NCBI GenBank assembly: GCA_963714125.1
Contig: OY970234.1
Coordinates: 682,001-746,000 of the forward strand
DNA: 64,000 bases
Origin: CAWCAW01 sp963714125
Lineage (GTDB): Bacteria; Actinomycetota; Acidimicrobiia; Acidimicrobiales; UBA8190
Direction: 5' to 3'
Positions 8,660 to 17,483 of the stretch are shown here, one piece after another; position 1 is the stretch's first letter, and each line of letters starts with the position of its first letter. The translations under genes were made by a program, and so were the position numbers. The notes below the pieces were generated by a model. It did no database searches. It saw only the letters and a list, made by a program, of their open reading frames with translations, and was not told where the DNA came from.

Positions 8660-9667
8660 ATGAACGTGGTTCCTCTTTCCGTTCTTGATCTGGCTACGGT
8701 GGCAACAGGATCGACGTCGGCCCAAGCGCTGCGAGAGACGGTCGAAATTGCTCCGGAGGTGGAGCGACTCGGGTACCACCGATTGTGGGTGGCGGAGCAC
8801 CACGGGATGCCTGCCGTCGCCAGTTCTGCGCCCGCCGTCCTGATCGCCCACCTGGCCGACGCCACCACGACCCTTCGCGTCGGTTCCGGTGGGGTCATGT
8901 TGCCCAACCACGCCCCGCTTGTTGTGGCCGAACAATTCGGCACCTTGGAAGCTCTCCATCCCGGGAGAATCGACCTCGGTCTGGGACGTGCCCCCGGTAC
9001 CGACCCGGTCACAGTCCGGGCCCTTCGGCGTACCCCGGAGCAGCATGCGGACACCTTCCCCGATGACGTCGTCGAGCTGATCAACTACCTCCTGCCCGCC
9101 GAGGGTCTGCCCAAACATCCGACTGCGAATCCCGGGCCCGGTTACCTTCCTCAGGTATGGCTTTTGGGGTCGTCACTCTTCAGCGCGCAACTGGCGGGGT
9201 TACTCGGTCTTCCGTTTTCTTTCGCCTATCACTTTGCCCCCAAGCTCCTTGACGACGCCCTCGTCACCTATCGGACGAGCTTTCGTCCGTCGGTGCTTCA
9301 CACCGAACCCAATGCCATGGTGGCGGTTTCTGTCCTCTGCGCTCCGAGCGCAGCAGAAGCCGTGTGGCTCTCGGGCTCAACCGCTCTCAGCATTCTGCAG
9401 TTGCGATCGGGGCGTTTGGGTCCGCTGCCCTCCCCTGAGCAGGCGGCCGAGTATCCGTTCACCGTTGCCGAACGATCGATGGTCGACGAGGCCATGTCGA
9501 CACATCTGATCGGTGATCCGGCCACGGTCATCGAAGGTCTCAGCGAACTGCAGACCCGCACCGGGGCCGACGAGATCATGCTTTCGACCCGGGCCCACAC
9601 CTATGAAGCCAGATTGCGGTCGCTATCTCTGATTGCCGAGGGCTGGACGACGGTCGAACCGGCATAG
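8660..9667 (+). CDS. LLM-class flavin-dependent oxidoreductase (MsnO8 group)
   Basis: A 335-residue luciferase-like monooxygenase that would use reduced FMN or F420 to oxidise an organic substrate. Family marks are VPLSVLDLATVA at the N-terminus, YHRLWVAEHHGMPAVASSAP at about residues 37-56, RVGSGGVMLPNHAPLVVAEQF at about 74-94 and GRIDLGLGRAPGTDP at about 104-118. The C-terminal DEIMLSTRAHTYEARLRSL is typical. ATG 8660 fits the family N-terminus; a TTG at 8639 with a better-spaced AGGAG is the alternative. It follows the mycothiol enzyme by 50 nt and may be cotranscribed. Confidence 0.8.
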   Translation: MNVVPLSVLDLATVATGSTSAQALRETVEIAPEVERLGYHRLWVAEHHGMPAVASSAPAVLIAHLADATTTLRVGSGGVMLPNHAPLVVAEQFGTLEALHPGRIDLGLGRAPGTDPVTVRALRRTPEQHADTFPDDVVELINYLLPAEGLPKHPTANPGPGYLPQVWLLGSSLFSAQLAGLLGLPFSFAYHFAPKLLDDALVTYRTSFRPSVLHTEPNAMVAVSVLCAPSAAEAVWLSGSTALSILQLRSGRLGPLPSPEQAAEYPFTVAERSMVDEAMSTHLIGDPATVIEGLSELQTRTGADEIMLSTRAHTYEARLRSLSLIAEGWTTVEPA

Positions 9668-9856
9668 TCCGGCCAGCATCATCGGGAACAAGCTTCTGAC
9701 CTGGCTTCTACCCGGGCCCCTACGTCTCGCTTTGGCCACTGTCCGTGCTGATGAGGTCAAAAGACACGGGTAGACGTCATCGCTGACGACAAACGGCGTG
9801 GCTCGGCGTACTGTGCCTAGGCGATCAGCAACAGGGGGCGTAGGGGGGGAACGAAA

Positions 9857-11668
9857 ATGATCCGTGGCAAACGCGATGCGAAGCTCGTTCGATCTGCCGT
9901 AATCGGCATCGTAGGAATGTTGTTGGCCATCTTTGTTGTTTCTGTAACTAACGCCGGCGCAGCCACGGCCCATACGAAACGGGCTCCCGAGGTGTTGTAC
10001 GTCGGCACCTTCGACTCGATCAGCACTCCGGCCTCCCAAACGTTCTCCACCATCCAAGGAGCCGTCAACGCCGCCACCAAGGGGGATTGGATTCTCATCG
10101 CCCCCGGCGACTACCACGAGTCGGACGACTCGGGAATCACGTCGGCAAACAGTGCCACGGGCGACGGGTGGTACGGAGGGGTCGTGATCAACACTTCCGA
10201 TATCCACCTTCGGGGGATGAACCGCAACACCGTGATCGTCGATGGCACGTTGCCCGGCTCACCCACATGCAGCTCCGCGGCCAATGACCAGAATCACCTC
10301 AGCGGTCTCGGACGAAATGGGATCGTCGTATGGAAGGCCGACGGCGTAAGCGTCGACAATCTCACCGCATGCAATTTCCTGGCCGGGTCGGGCGACGCCG
10401 GGAACGAGATCTGGTGGAACGGCGGTGACAACTCGGGGAAGGTCGGACTGAAAGATTACGAAGGGAGCTACCTCACCGCTACTTCGACCTACTTCGCCAA
10501 CAGCGACGACAGCAATGCGAGTGTCTGTGACGTCTGCGCCCTCTATGGGATCTTCTCGTCGAATTCGAACGGCGGCTCTTGGGACCAGCTTTTCGCCAAC
10601 AACTTCGCCGACTCGGGCGCGTACATCGGGGGTTGCCACCGGGTGTGCAACGCCACGGTCGATCACGCCACATTTGAGGACGACGCCCTCGGCTATTCAG
10701 GCACGAACTCGGGTGGCATGGTGCACATCGAGAACTCGACGTTCGCGGACAACAAAGAGGGTCTGGACACCAACACCGCCCTCACCGGTGACCCCCCTCC
10801 GCCTCAGAACGGGGAGTGCCCCGGCAACAAGCCCGTTGCGGGGGTGTCGGTGCTCATCCCTGGTACCCGGATCAACTCCTGCTGGGTTTTCGGGCCTGGC
10901 AACCTGGTGGAATACAACAACAACCCCAACGTCCCGGTGGAAGGCACCGCCGGCTTAGGGCCCACGGGAACCGGCGAGACCATTTCGGGTGGGCGCAACG
11001 ACACCGTCGAGGGCAACGAGTTTCTCGACAACGGGGCATGGGGGATGCTCTTCGTGCCCTACCCCGACTCCAACACCTCGGTGGTGCAGAACGGCATCAA
11101 CTATCAGTGTTCCAAGACGGGTGGGGTACCGACATCGTCCAATCCGTTGCTGAGCGATCTTGGGATCGGCTGCCTCTATGACCCCGAAGGCAACTACATC
11201 GTTGGCAACGAGTTCTCTGGCAATGGGACCGACGGCAACGCCACCGACGCCGATTACGGCAACCTGCTCATCTCCGGCCACGAGTTCGAGAACTGTGCTT
11301 CGGGCAACGCCGACTGGAATGCGAACTTCACCAACGAGACGGGGCCCGCAACCACGTCTGATGCGATTTCGACAGTCTGCGGTGACAAAACACCGAAGAC
11401 AGCGCTGTTGGGGAGCAACACTGATACCAACCTCCTGCTTCAGGCCGAGTGCGACTCGGGCTTGCTGACGGGGGAATGCTCATCTGCCAACTACCCCCAG
11501 GCGACAGCGGTCACGATGCAACCGCTGCCCGGGGCCACGGCGCTTCTGGCTCCCGAGTCGGCGACTCTTCCCACCATGCCCAACCCTTGTGATGGCGCTC
11601 CCGCCAATCTTTGGTGTCCCGGTGGCACACCTGCGGCCGCCGGCGCGCACGGTCCACTTAGTCGATAA
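9857..11668 (+). CDS. Secreted right-handed parallel beta-helix protein
   Basis: A 603-residue exported protein with a signal segment at about residues 10-36 and a GGGGGGGA ribosome site before the ATG. The body has pectin-lyase-like repeats: FSTIQGAVNAATKGDWILIAPGDY near residue 65, then repeated N-x-F/V-x-N/D turns such as NSTFADNKEGLDT and NEFLDNGAWGMLF. This is the architecture of parallel beta-helix (NosD/Pbh1) proteins that bind or cleave polysaccharides. Cysteines occur in pairs. No catalytic residues could be assigned, so a structural or carbohydrate-binding role is equally possible. Confidence 0.75.
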   Translation: MIRGKRDAKLVRSAVIGIVGMLLAIFVVSVTNAGAATAHTKRAPEVLYVGTFDSISTPASQTFSTIQGAVNAATKGDWILIAPGDYHESDDSGITSANSATGDGWYGGVVINTSDIHLRGMNRNTVIVDGTLPGSPTCSSAANDQNHLSGLGRNGIVVWKADGVSVDNLTACNFLAGSGDAGNEIWWNGGDNSGKVGLKDYEGSYLTATSTYFANSDDSNASVCDVCALYGIFSSNSNGGSWDQLFANNFADSGAYIGGCHRVCNATVDHATFEDDALGYSGTNSGGMVHIENSTFADNKEGLDTNTALTGDPPPPQNGECPGNKPVAGVSVLIPGTRINSCWVFGPGNLVEYNNNPNVPVEGTAGLGPTGTGETISGGRNDTVEGNEFLDNGAWGMLFVPYPDSNTSVVQNGINYQCSKTGGVPTSSNPLLSDLGIGCLYDPEGNYIVGNEFSGNGTDGNATDADYGNLLISGHEFENCASGNADWNANFTNETGPATTSDAISTVCGDKTPKTALLGSNTDTNLLLQAECDSGLLTGECSSANYPQATAVTMQPLPGATALLAPESATLPTMPNPCDGAPANLWCPGGTPAAAGAHGPLSR

Positions 11669-11694
11669 CCAGTCTTTACAATCTTGCTCCCCTA

Positions 11695-11710
11695 GGCACC
11701 AAGTGGTGCC
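11695..11710. terminator. Hairpin between convergent genes
   Basis: GGCACC-AAGT-GGTGCC forms a perfect short hairpin just after the beta-helix gene and before the end of the oppositely oriented membrane-protein operon. There is no long T run, so the termination strength is uncertain. Confidence 0.4.
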
Positions 11711-11780
11711 GCTGTTGTCGGGTGACAATTGGTCCTTTTGATTGTGGGTGCAAGTGTCACGATGTTGGCGACTCTCAAGA

Positions 11781-12227
11781 TCAACCCTCGGGCACTGCAA
11801 CGCCCCTTTGTGTTGGGGCCAGAGATCGCCCCACGCTTCTCGCCCGTCGACGGGCGATCAGACGTAGGGACAGCACGGCGACCGCGATCTCTGCTCCAAT
11901 CGAGATCCCTCCGGAAAATGAGATCCCTGGCTCTTTGAACCCGAACATGCCATGGGGCAGATACAGGGTGAGGAGGTAGCCGCCGAGCACGCTCAGAACA
12001 AAGAGCGCCGAGGAGATTTCGGTAAGCCAGCCCGGTCGCACAAAGAGCCCCACAGCCAATGCAAGCGACGTCACCACCGTCAAGAGGAACAGCCAGTCGA
12101 TCGTCGGAATTTTGTCATAGTCCTCGCGCGCGTAGAGATTGAGATGGACGGCGGCGATGACGACAAGGAAGAAGGCGCTGACTCCCCTCACGAACCAGTC
12201 ACGCTGAGGTAATCGGCTTGAGTTCAC
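11781..12227 (-). CDS. Four-helix membrane protein, last gene of the cupredoxin/ferritin-like operon
   Basis: A 148-residue integral membrane protein with four hydrophobic spans (about residues 13-30, 42-63, 71-90 and 108-125) and a basic C-terminal tail. GTG at 12227 is chosen because GGAGG lies 7 nt upstream. It starts 43 nt after the end of a ferritin-like gene and closes a four-gene unit. No named family was recognised; it may anchor or assist the exported metalloproteins upstream, which is only inference from position. Confidence 0.6.
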   Translation of the reverse strand: MNSSRLPQRDWFVRGVSAFFLVVIAAVHLNLYAREDYDKIPTIDWLFLLTVVTSLALAVGLFVRPGWLTEISSALFVLSVLGGYLLTLYLPHGMFGFKEPGISFSGGISIGAEIAVAVLSLRLIARRRARSVGRSLAPTQRGVAVPEG

Positions 12228-12270
12228 GTGTCGCCTCCGATGGCTTTGCTGCTCGCGGGGAGGCCGTTTC

Positions 12271-13101
12271 CTACTTACTCCCCAAGTCGCTGGTAGATCG
12301 GGCCGAGCTGATGGGGTTAAAGGCATTCGGCACCGGGTAGTTGCCCAGGACCAGGTTCAATATGGCGGCGTGCTGCATCTCTACGGGCTGGATGCTGGCG
12401 GCGGTCTGAATCGCTTTGACGCTCGACAACGCCTGAATACCGGACTGGTACGTCTGGGCGGCGATGTTCTCGATCTCGAGTGCCAACTTGGCCAGGCCAG
12501 CCACGTCAGTCACCTGGCTGAACATCTGGTTGACCGTGGGCGTGAGCGCAGGATCGGTCTCGGTCACCTTGGCTTTTCCGGCCCCAGTCAAGATGGCGTT
12601 CCACGCCGCCGCGTGCTGGGTGTGTTGTGACATCGCGGTGGTAGCGAACGTCACGATTGCGGGGGGGACGCTGCCGAGTTTGCCCGCTTGCGCCGCTCTG
12701 ATCCCGGCCCCGTATGCGTAGACACCGAGGTTCTCCAAGCTGACGGCGAGGGCGGCAACCTTCAGGTCTCCGCTGAGCGATGCCGGCGAGCTGGGCACGG
12801 TGGTGGTCGTCGTTGTCGTGGCGCTCTTGGAACTGCCGCACGCGGCCAGAAGCAAACCGCCAACGGCGAACGCCCCGGTGCCGAGTAACAGGCCTCGACG
12901 ACTAATGAGCCCGGAGCTGAGGTCTGGCTCGAACTCGGTGCTTTGACGTTCGTGATTGACCTCTACCCACTCGGTGACCGATGCGCGTAGCGCCGGCAGG
13001 GACTCGTCGTGATGGAGTTCGTCGAGATCTGCTGTCAAGGCGACGAGTTCGGCTTCGGATACTGCGACCGGGTCTGGCTTGTTCTTGGGGCGGAGATTCA
13101 T
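12271..13101 (-). CDS. Ferritin-like domain lipoprotein with twin-arginine signal
   Basis: A 276-residue protein with an unusually long N-region, then a twin-arginine signal (SRRGLLLGTG, RR at 68-69) and a lipobox LAAC (Cys 88). It should therefore be exported folded and anchored outside the membrane. A Thr/Ser linker leads to a four-helix ferritin-like domain (PF13668 type) with E in VSLENLGVYAYGAG, a QHTQHAAAW helix, ALEIENIAAQTY, and an ExxH motif in VEMQHAAILN. Family members bind a metal pair or serve in stress protection, but the function is poorly defined. Its ATG overlaps the stop of the preceding ferritin-like gene by 4 nt. Confidence 0.75.
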   Translation of the reverse strand: MNLRPKNKPDPVAVSEAELVALTADLDELHHDESLPALRASVTEWVEVNHERQSTEFEPDLSSGLISRRGLLLGTGAFAVGGLLLAACGSSKSATTTTTTTVPSSPASLSGDLKVAALAVSLENLGVYAYGAGIRAAQAGKLGSVPPAIVTFATTAMSQHTQHAAAWNAILTGAGKAKVTETDPALTPTVNQMFSQVTDVAGLAKLALEIENIAAQTYQSGIQALSSVKAIQTAASIQPVEMQHAAILNLVLGNYPVPNAFNPISSARSTSDLGSK

Positions 13102-13970
13102 GACAATGCTCCTTCTGTGGCCGGACGGGCCTGGGTGGTCGGGAAGAAAGCGTCGGGAAACCCAACCGATCCGGCTGCGGCGGGAAGCGCCGACAGCGGA
13201 CTTGGGGGCAGAGCGATAAGTTGGGGTGCATTGCCTTCAAGCAGTGCTTGAACGGCCAACAAGATGGCGGCGTGCTGGGCTTCGACACCCATGATGCTGG
13301 CTGTCACAGCCTTGGCATTGGCATCAGACAGGGCCGCCATATTCGCCACGTAGGTCTCGGCGGCTCCTTGTTCGAGCTCAAGGGCGAGAGCCACGACCGG
13401 TCCCGGGCCACTCAGGCCGGGCTTCGCCTTGTTGACCACTTGAAGGAGCGCGGGGTCAGGATTGTTCTGCGCCTTACCTCCGAGCTTGGTCACAGCTGAG
13501 TTGAAGGCCTGCTGATGCTGTTGGTGCTGCGCCATGGTCATCTGGGCGAAGGCCTTGACTACACCGTTGGCGCTGGAGCCACCGATGAAGGGGAGCGTCA
13601 AAGCCGTTTGGTAGGTGGCAACCGCCAGGACCTCGATGGACGCCGCGGTCTGGAGGATCTGGATGTCGCTGGGTTGGTTGGCGAAAGCCTTGCCGGCGAT
13701 GATGGCGGCCAATGCCGTGCCCGCCCCGGCGGCGGCCAGCAGCTTGCCTCCGAAGGCTGATGGCATGGCGTGGTCACGGGCTTGGTTGAAGGCGGCTGCC
13801 TCGTCGGGGTCAATACCGGCGGCGCGCCGTTGGTGGCCGAGATCGACCATTTCATGCAACGACTCGGTGGTCGACGCCATGGAGTCGCTGTGCATGTCCT
13901 GGGACTGCTCGAGTAGCGGGGCGAGGCTCGCCTCGTCGATCTCGGGCTGCCCCCTGGTGCCTGCAGGCAT
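13098..13970 (-). CDS. Ferritin-like domain membrane-anchored protein
   Basis: A 290-residue paralogue of the next gene. A hydrophobic segment at about residues 74-97 probably anchors or exports it; no twin-arginine pair is present. The ferritin-like four-helix domain follows: IEVLAVATYQTAL, MAQHQQHQQAFN, ALELEQGAAETYV and the ExxH helix GVEAQHAAILLAV. The two paralogues share the same helix order and are translationally coupled, so a hetero-oligomer is plausible. The first gene of the unit encodes a cupredoxin lipoprotein 45 nt upstream. Confidence 0.75.
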   Translation of the reverse strand: MPAGTRGQPEIDEASLAPLLEQSQDMHSDSMASTTESLHEMVDLGHQRRAAGIDPDEAAAFNQARDHAMPSAFGGKLLAAAGAGTALAAIIAGKAFANQPSDIQILQTAASIEVLAVATYQTALTLPFIGGSSANGVVKAFAQMTMAQHQQHQQAFNSAVTKLGGKAQNNPDPALLQVVNKAKPGLSGPGPVVALALELEQGAAETYVANMAALSDANAKAVTASIMGVEAQHAAILLAVQALLEGNAPQLIALPPSPLSALPAAAGSVGFPDAFFPTTQARPATEGALS

Positions 13971-14015
13971 ATCGGTTCTCCTCGTTGGTTGGGTGGTCGG
14001 TTTTTTCGGTCAGCT

Positions 14016-14429
14016 CTACGAAACGATGAGCGTGCCGGTCATGAACTGGTGGATGTTGCAGCGATAGTGGTAGGTGCCGGCTTTCGACGGGGCGTTGAAG
14101 TGCACGGTCTGGCCACCGGAAATGTCACCCGTAGTAAAGGCACCCGAATCTGCGGTGAGGGTGTGCGTCACCCCGTCTTCGTTGGTAACGACGATGCGTT
14201 GTCCCGGATGAACGCTGAGGGTGGCGGGATTGAAGGCGAAGTTCTGGATCGTGATCGTCGTGCCTGTTTTGGACGAACCGACCGTCTTGGGCTGCGTCGA
14301 AGACGAGCACGCCGCCAGCGTCAACGCCACCGCTGCGAGCACGGTGATGGTCGTCTGTCGTGCCGACCAAGGCCGGCCGAACACGGGTCGCCCGTCGTGA
14401 GCGATCGTCGAAGCAGCTTGGCGTGGCAT
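14016..14429 (-). CDS. Cupredoxin-domain lipoprotein (plastocyanin/azurin-like)
   Basis: A 137-residue blue-copper-type protein, exported and lipid-anchored (signal residues about 24-40, lipobox LAAC with Cys 41). The type 1 copper ligands are all present: H89 in VTHTL, C124 and H127 in YRCNIH, and M130 in QFM. It would shuttle electrons or bind copper on the outer face of the membrane. It is the first gene of the operon with two ferritin-like proteins and a membrane protein, and it is divergent from a membrane-protein gene. The start could also be the GTG one codon upstream. Confidence 0.85.
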   Translation of the reverse strand: MPRQAASTIAHDGRPVFGRPWSARQTTITVLAAVALTLAACSSSTQPKTVGSSKTGTTITIQNFAFNPATLSVHPGQRIVVTNEDGVTHTLTADSGAFTTGDISGGQTVHFNAPSKAGTYHYRCNIHQFMTGTLIVS

Positions 14430-14481
14430 CACGTGTACTTCGGATCCAATGCCGGTTCTGGATGTTGCTTTCGTTTAATTG

Positions 14482-15537
14482 ATGGGTCTCGCCACATCCG
14501 AGGATCGCCATCGCCACGAATACAAAGAGATGGCGGTGTTGGACATGAGCATTGATGGCAACGTGACCGTTCTCAATGACGCGGTGCGTGTCGACACTGC
14601 ACCTCGAAGAATGAGCTTTCGTCTGCCCTTCTCACGGCGCCACGTCCGTTTACTGCTTGGTGTCTTTTGGCTTATCGCCGCCGGCCTCCAGGCGCAGCCA
14701 GTGGCGTTCAGGTCCGTCTGGTGGCGCACCAGCCTCGCCCAATCTGCGATGGGTGAGCCCACGGTGATCAGGCATTCGATCTTGGGGGCCGTCAGCATCA
14801 TTGCCGCGCACCCAGTTCCGTGGAACGCGCTGTTTGTCGTCATTCAAGGGTGTCTGGGCCTGGCCTTGTTGCTGGGACGTTGTGAGCGTGGCGCCGTCGT
14901 TGCTTCGATCCCCTGGGCGCTCGGCATCTGGTGGGTAGGGGAGGGCTTGGGAGCGCTTCCCACCGGGTTCGGTGTCTTCGCCGCGGGTGCACCCGGTGCG
15001 GTGCTCCTCTATCCCCTCATCGGGCTCTTGGCGTGGCCCGGCCCTCGTGGTGCTTCGGAGACCGATCGACCCATTGCCGCCAAAGGCGCAGTGGGGTTGT
15101 GGCTCGCTCTGTGGAGCGGTCAAGCTCTCCTCTACGTGCCCTGGAAGTTTCCGTCCGGCCAGTTATTTGAGGCAAACATTGAAGAATCGAGCGGTGGACC
15201 GAACTGGATGCTCGATCTGAGCTCCCACGCCGAGAGGATTGCCGTTGCCTTGGGGCCCGAACTGGCAGTGGGCATCGCTGTCACCAGCCTCCTCATTGGG
15301 TTGTCCGTCCTGAGCACCCGCTGGAGGCGTTTCGGGTTGGCGCTCGGCATCGCAATTTTGCTGATCTTCTGGGTTCTTTTCCAAGGGGCGGGCGGACTTG
15401 TCAGCGGTGACGCCACCGACGTTGGTATGGCGCCACTCGTGGTCGTGCTCGCCCTCGGTATGTGGATCCCGCATCGCCGTTGGGAACGAACCCGAGCCCC
15501 CGAGTCCCTGGGCCCGCTGAGCCCAGTCATGGGCTAG
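14482..15537 (+). CDS. Polytopic membrane protein of unknown function
   Basis: A protein of up to 351 residues with about seven hydrophobic segments after residue 50 (LLLGVFWLIAAGLQ, LFVVIQGCLGLALLLG, VVASIPWALGIWWVG, GAPGAVLLYPLIGLLAW and others), plus two near the C-terminus. It shows weak resemblance to DoxX-like or vitamin K reductase-like proteins but no diagnostic motif. The first 40 residues are hydrophilic, so ATGs at 14545 or 14611 are real alternative starts; none has a good ribosome site. It is divergent from the cupredoxin operon and may belong to the same metal or redox function. Confidence 0.6.
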   Translation: MGLATSEDRHRHEYKEMAVLDMSIDGNVTVLNDAVRVDTAPRRMSFRLPFSRRHVRLLLGVFWLIAAGLQAQPVAFRSVWWRTSLAQSAMGEPTVIRHSILGAVSIIAAHPVPWNALFVVIQGCLGLALLLGRCERGAVVASIPWALGIWWVGEGLGALPTGFGVFAAGAPGAVLLYPLIGLLAWPGPRGASETDRPIAAKGAVGLWLALWSGQALLYVPWKFPSGQLFEANIEESSGGPNWMLDLSSHAERIAVALGPELAVGIAVTSLLIGLSVLSTRWRRFGLALGIAILLIFWVLFQGAGGLVSGDATDVGMAPLVVVLALGMWIPHRRWERTRAPESLGPLSPVMG

Positions 15538-15562
15538 GGCATTTCGTCCGCCAACACGCACA

Positions 15563-15976
15563 TCAGCTCGGCGCTGGTGCTGCTGCTATCGCGTTTCGCT
15601 CCATCTGGGCCTGCTCCATGTCGGCGAGCAAGGTTGCCGGCCAGCGACCGCCGCAAAACACGGTATCGCTGGCTATCCGATCACCCCGCAGCCTGACGAG
15701 GTGGGCTTGGTGACACGTGTGGGTCACTCCCGCTTCTTCCCAACTGAGGGTGAATTCCACGAGCTCACCATCATCAAAGGTATTGCGTCGTAGCTCTCCG
15801 AATCGACCAGGCTCGGCGTACCACGTCCCCAGCTCGTCGCGCACGGCGTTTGCACCTTTGACTCGGAAGCGCCAGTTCGGGACGGTGGCGTCGAGAAGGA
15901 TGTCCTCGCAAAAGACATCCTCAGAGAGCTGTCCGGACTCGATGCCGTCCAGGAATGCACCGACAGGATCTGTCAT
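15563..15976 (-). CDS. NTF2-like / SnoaL-like protein
   Basis: A 137-residue cone-shaped NTF2-fold protein. The pattern SEDVFCEDILLDATVPNWRFRVKGANAVRDEL followed by GELVEFTLSWEEAGVTHTCHQAHLVRLRGDRI matches SnoaL-like polyketide-cyclase or steroid-isomerase relatives, which handle small hydrophobic substrates. GAGG precedes the ATG. It is the third gene of a cupin-NTF2-NTF2 unit that faces away from a tetR gene. No catalytic residue can be assigned. Confidence 0.7.
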   Translation of the reverse strand: MTDPVGAFLDGIESGQLSEDVFCEDILLDATVPNWRFRVKGANAVRDELGTWYAEPGRFGELRRNTFDDGELVEFTLSWEEAGVTHTCHQAHLVRLRGDRIASDTVFCGGRWPATLLADMEQAQMERNAIAAAPAPS

Positions 15977-16003
15977 GTCCTCAACCTCACTGTCTTGAAT
16001 TAG

Positions 16004-16363
16004 TCAGCCCTTGACGTACGAGAGCTTCTCGGCCACTTTCCCTTCGCGTACACGAAAGACATCCACACCACGCACGTGTCCACCGTCCCAGCTGTAACGC
16101 CACAGCTGGATGACCCGATCACCGGCTGCGAATGTCTCCTCGGGTTCGAAAGAGGAGGCGGTATCACTGAAGATCGCCTCCCACGCCCCACGGATGGCAG
16201 CTCGACCCCGGTGTTGTATCCCGTCGGGTGCCGGCCCGGTGGCGTCAAAGACGCAGTCATCGGTGACCAGCCCCAGAGCGGCGTCGAGATCGTGGCTCGC
16301 CCACGCCGCCCCAAATGCACTCACCACCTCTACAGGTTCCAACTGGTCACCTGCCTGTGTCAC
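16004..16363 (-). CDS. NTF2-like / SnoaL-like protein, coupled to cupin gene
   Basis: A 119-residue NTF2-fold protein (VVSAFGAAWASHDLDAALGL at the start, VRGVDVFRVREGKVAEKLSYVKG at the end). The GTG start at 16363 is chosen because it overlaps the cupin stop codon by 4 nt (GTGA), a sign of translational coupling; longer frames would run back through the cupin gene. It was probably acquired or kept with the second NTF2 gene 27 nt downstream. The substrate is unknown. Confidence 0.7.
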   Translation of the reverse strand: MTQAGDQLEPVEVVSAFGAAWASHDLDAALGLVTDDCVFDATGPAPDGIQHRGRAAIRGAWEAIFSDTASSFEPEETFAAGDRVIQLWRYSWDGGHVRGVDVFRVREGKVAEKLSYVKG

Positions 16364-16713
16364 GTGGCGTAGTTGCTGGCGCCGAACCAGTCGACGACGA
16401 CAACGGGTTCGTTCCCAATCACCCACGCGTCGTGACCGCTGGGCGAGGAAGTGACATCACCGGGGCCGGCGATGAACTCGTCTCCGTTGTCCATGTGGAG
16501 GGCCAGCTGGACACTGACGTGGTATTGGAAATGAGGCGCTTCGTAGCTATCGGTGTTGGCAATCGGCTTTACGTCATTGGACCAGCGCCACCCCGGCTGA
16601 AGGACAAGACGGCCGACCTCGCCTCCGCCGGCCCGAATGATCTCGGCGCGTCCGTTCGGAAATTCCCGGACCTCGTGAGGCGTGGCAAAACTCCGGTGCT
16701 CAGTGGCCTGCAT
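16360..16713 (-). CDS. Small cupin-domain protein
   Basis: A 117-residue cupin with the beta-barrel pattern VGRLVLQPGWRWSNDVKPI at about residues 32-50, then HFQYHVSVQLALHMDNGDEF and the second motif AGPGDVTSSPSGHDAWVIGNEP. His residues near 63 and 97 could bind a metal. The ATG follows a strong GGGAGGAGG site. It leads a three-gene operon with two NTF2-like proteins, under a perfect TetR-type palindrome shared with the divergent tetR gene. A small-molecule catabolic or detoxifying role is inferred. Confidence 0.75.
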   Translation of the reverse strand: MQATEHRSFATPHEVREFPNGRAEIIRAGGGEVGRLVLQPGWRWSNDVKPIANTDSYEAPHFQYHVSVQLALHMDNGDEFIAGPGDVTSSPSGHDAWVIGNEPVVVVDWFGASNYAT

Positions 16714-16758
16714 GGCCGTCCTCCTCCCTACGTCCTCATGGATTAGGGCAGTGGTAGG

Positions 16759-16778
16759 CTTACCTACTAATAGGTAAG
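16759..16778. promoter_or_regulatory. Candidate TetR operator (perfect 8-bp inverted repeat)
   Basis: CTTACCTA-CTAA-TAGGTAAG is a perfect inverted repeat with a 4-nt spacer, placed between the divergent cupin operon and tetR gene. It strongly resembles sites bound by TetR dimers. It overlaps the likely promoter zone of both units. Confidence 0.7.
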
Positions 16779-16810
16779 AAGTCAAGCAGTTCTCTGAAGG
16801 GGCGGGATGG

Positions 16811-17449
16811 ATGAAGGTCCAAGGCGAGCGTGTCGATACGGCGAGCCAGATCCTCGATGTGGCCGAACGTCTCGTCCAGGTGCGCGGCTTCAACGGGTTC
16901 AGCTATGCGGACATAGCCGCCGAGCTGAAAATCACGAAGGCGGCGCTCCACTATCACTTCGCCGGCAAGGCGGAACTGGGTGAGGCTCTTATTGTTCGCT
17001 ACGCCGCGCACTTCGCCCAGGCGCTGGCGGGCGTAGAGGCGCGCACAGGCGATGTGTCGGCCCGGCTCGATGCCTACGCCGATCTCTACTTGGACGTCCT
17101 ACGAGCCCAACGCATGTGCCTGTGCGGAATGATGGCCGCCGAGTACGAGACCCTCCCGGCGCCGATGCAAGCCGCCATTGTTCGATTTTTTGATGAAAAC
17201 GAAGGGTGGCTGGCGCGTGTCTTGGACGAGGGTCGCCAGCAGGGGACTCTTTTTTTCTCAGGTCCGCCCACAGAAACAGCGCGCATGATCGTCAGCGGCC
17301 TCGAAGGAGCGATGCTCGTGGCCCGGCCCTTTGGGGACATCACGAGGTTTCAAAGCGCCGCTCGTCACCTGCTCTCGGGACTCCACTCCACATCACAAAA
17401 GGCGGCCCGGCCTCGGAAGCGTTTGGCCAGCGCTGCGCTCCCCGTCTAG
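16811..17449 (+). CDS. TetR/AcrR family transcriptional regulator
   Basis: A 212-residue regulator with a helix-turn-helix at about residues 29-56 (YADIAAELKITKAALHYHFAGKAEL) and a C-terminal effector domain containing CLCGMMAAEYETLP, a pattern seen in TetR regulators of the AcrR/YxaF type. GGGCGGG lies just before the start. It is expected to repress the divergent cupin/NTF2 operon and itself through the palindrome at 16759-16778. A hairpin terminator follows the gene. Confidence 0.85.
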   Translation: MKVQGERVDTASQILDVAERLVQVRGFNGFSYADIAAELKITKAALHYHFAGKAELGEALIVRYAAHFAQALAGVEARTGDVSARLDAYADLYLDVLRAQRMCLCGMMAAEYETLPAPMQAAIVRFFDENEGWLARVLDEGRQQGTLFFSGPPTETARMIVSGLEGAMLVARPFGDITRFQSAARHLLSGLHSTSQKAARPRKRLASAALPV

Positions 17450-17483
17450 CCGAGTTTTGTTCCCATTGTTTTCTCCCACTTCT

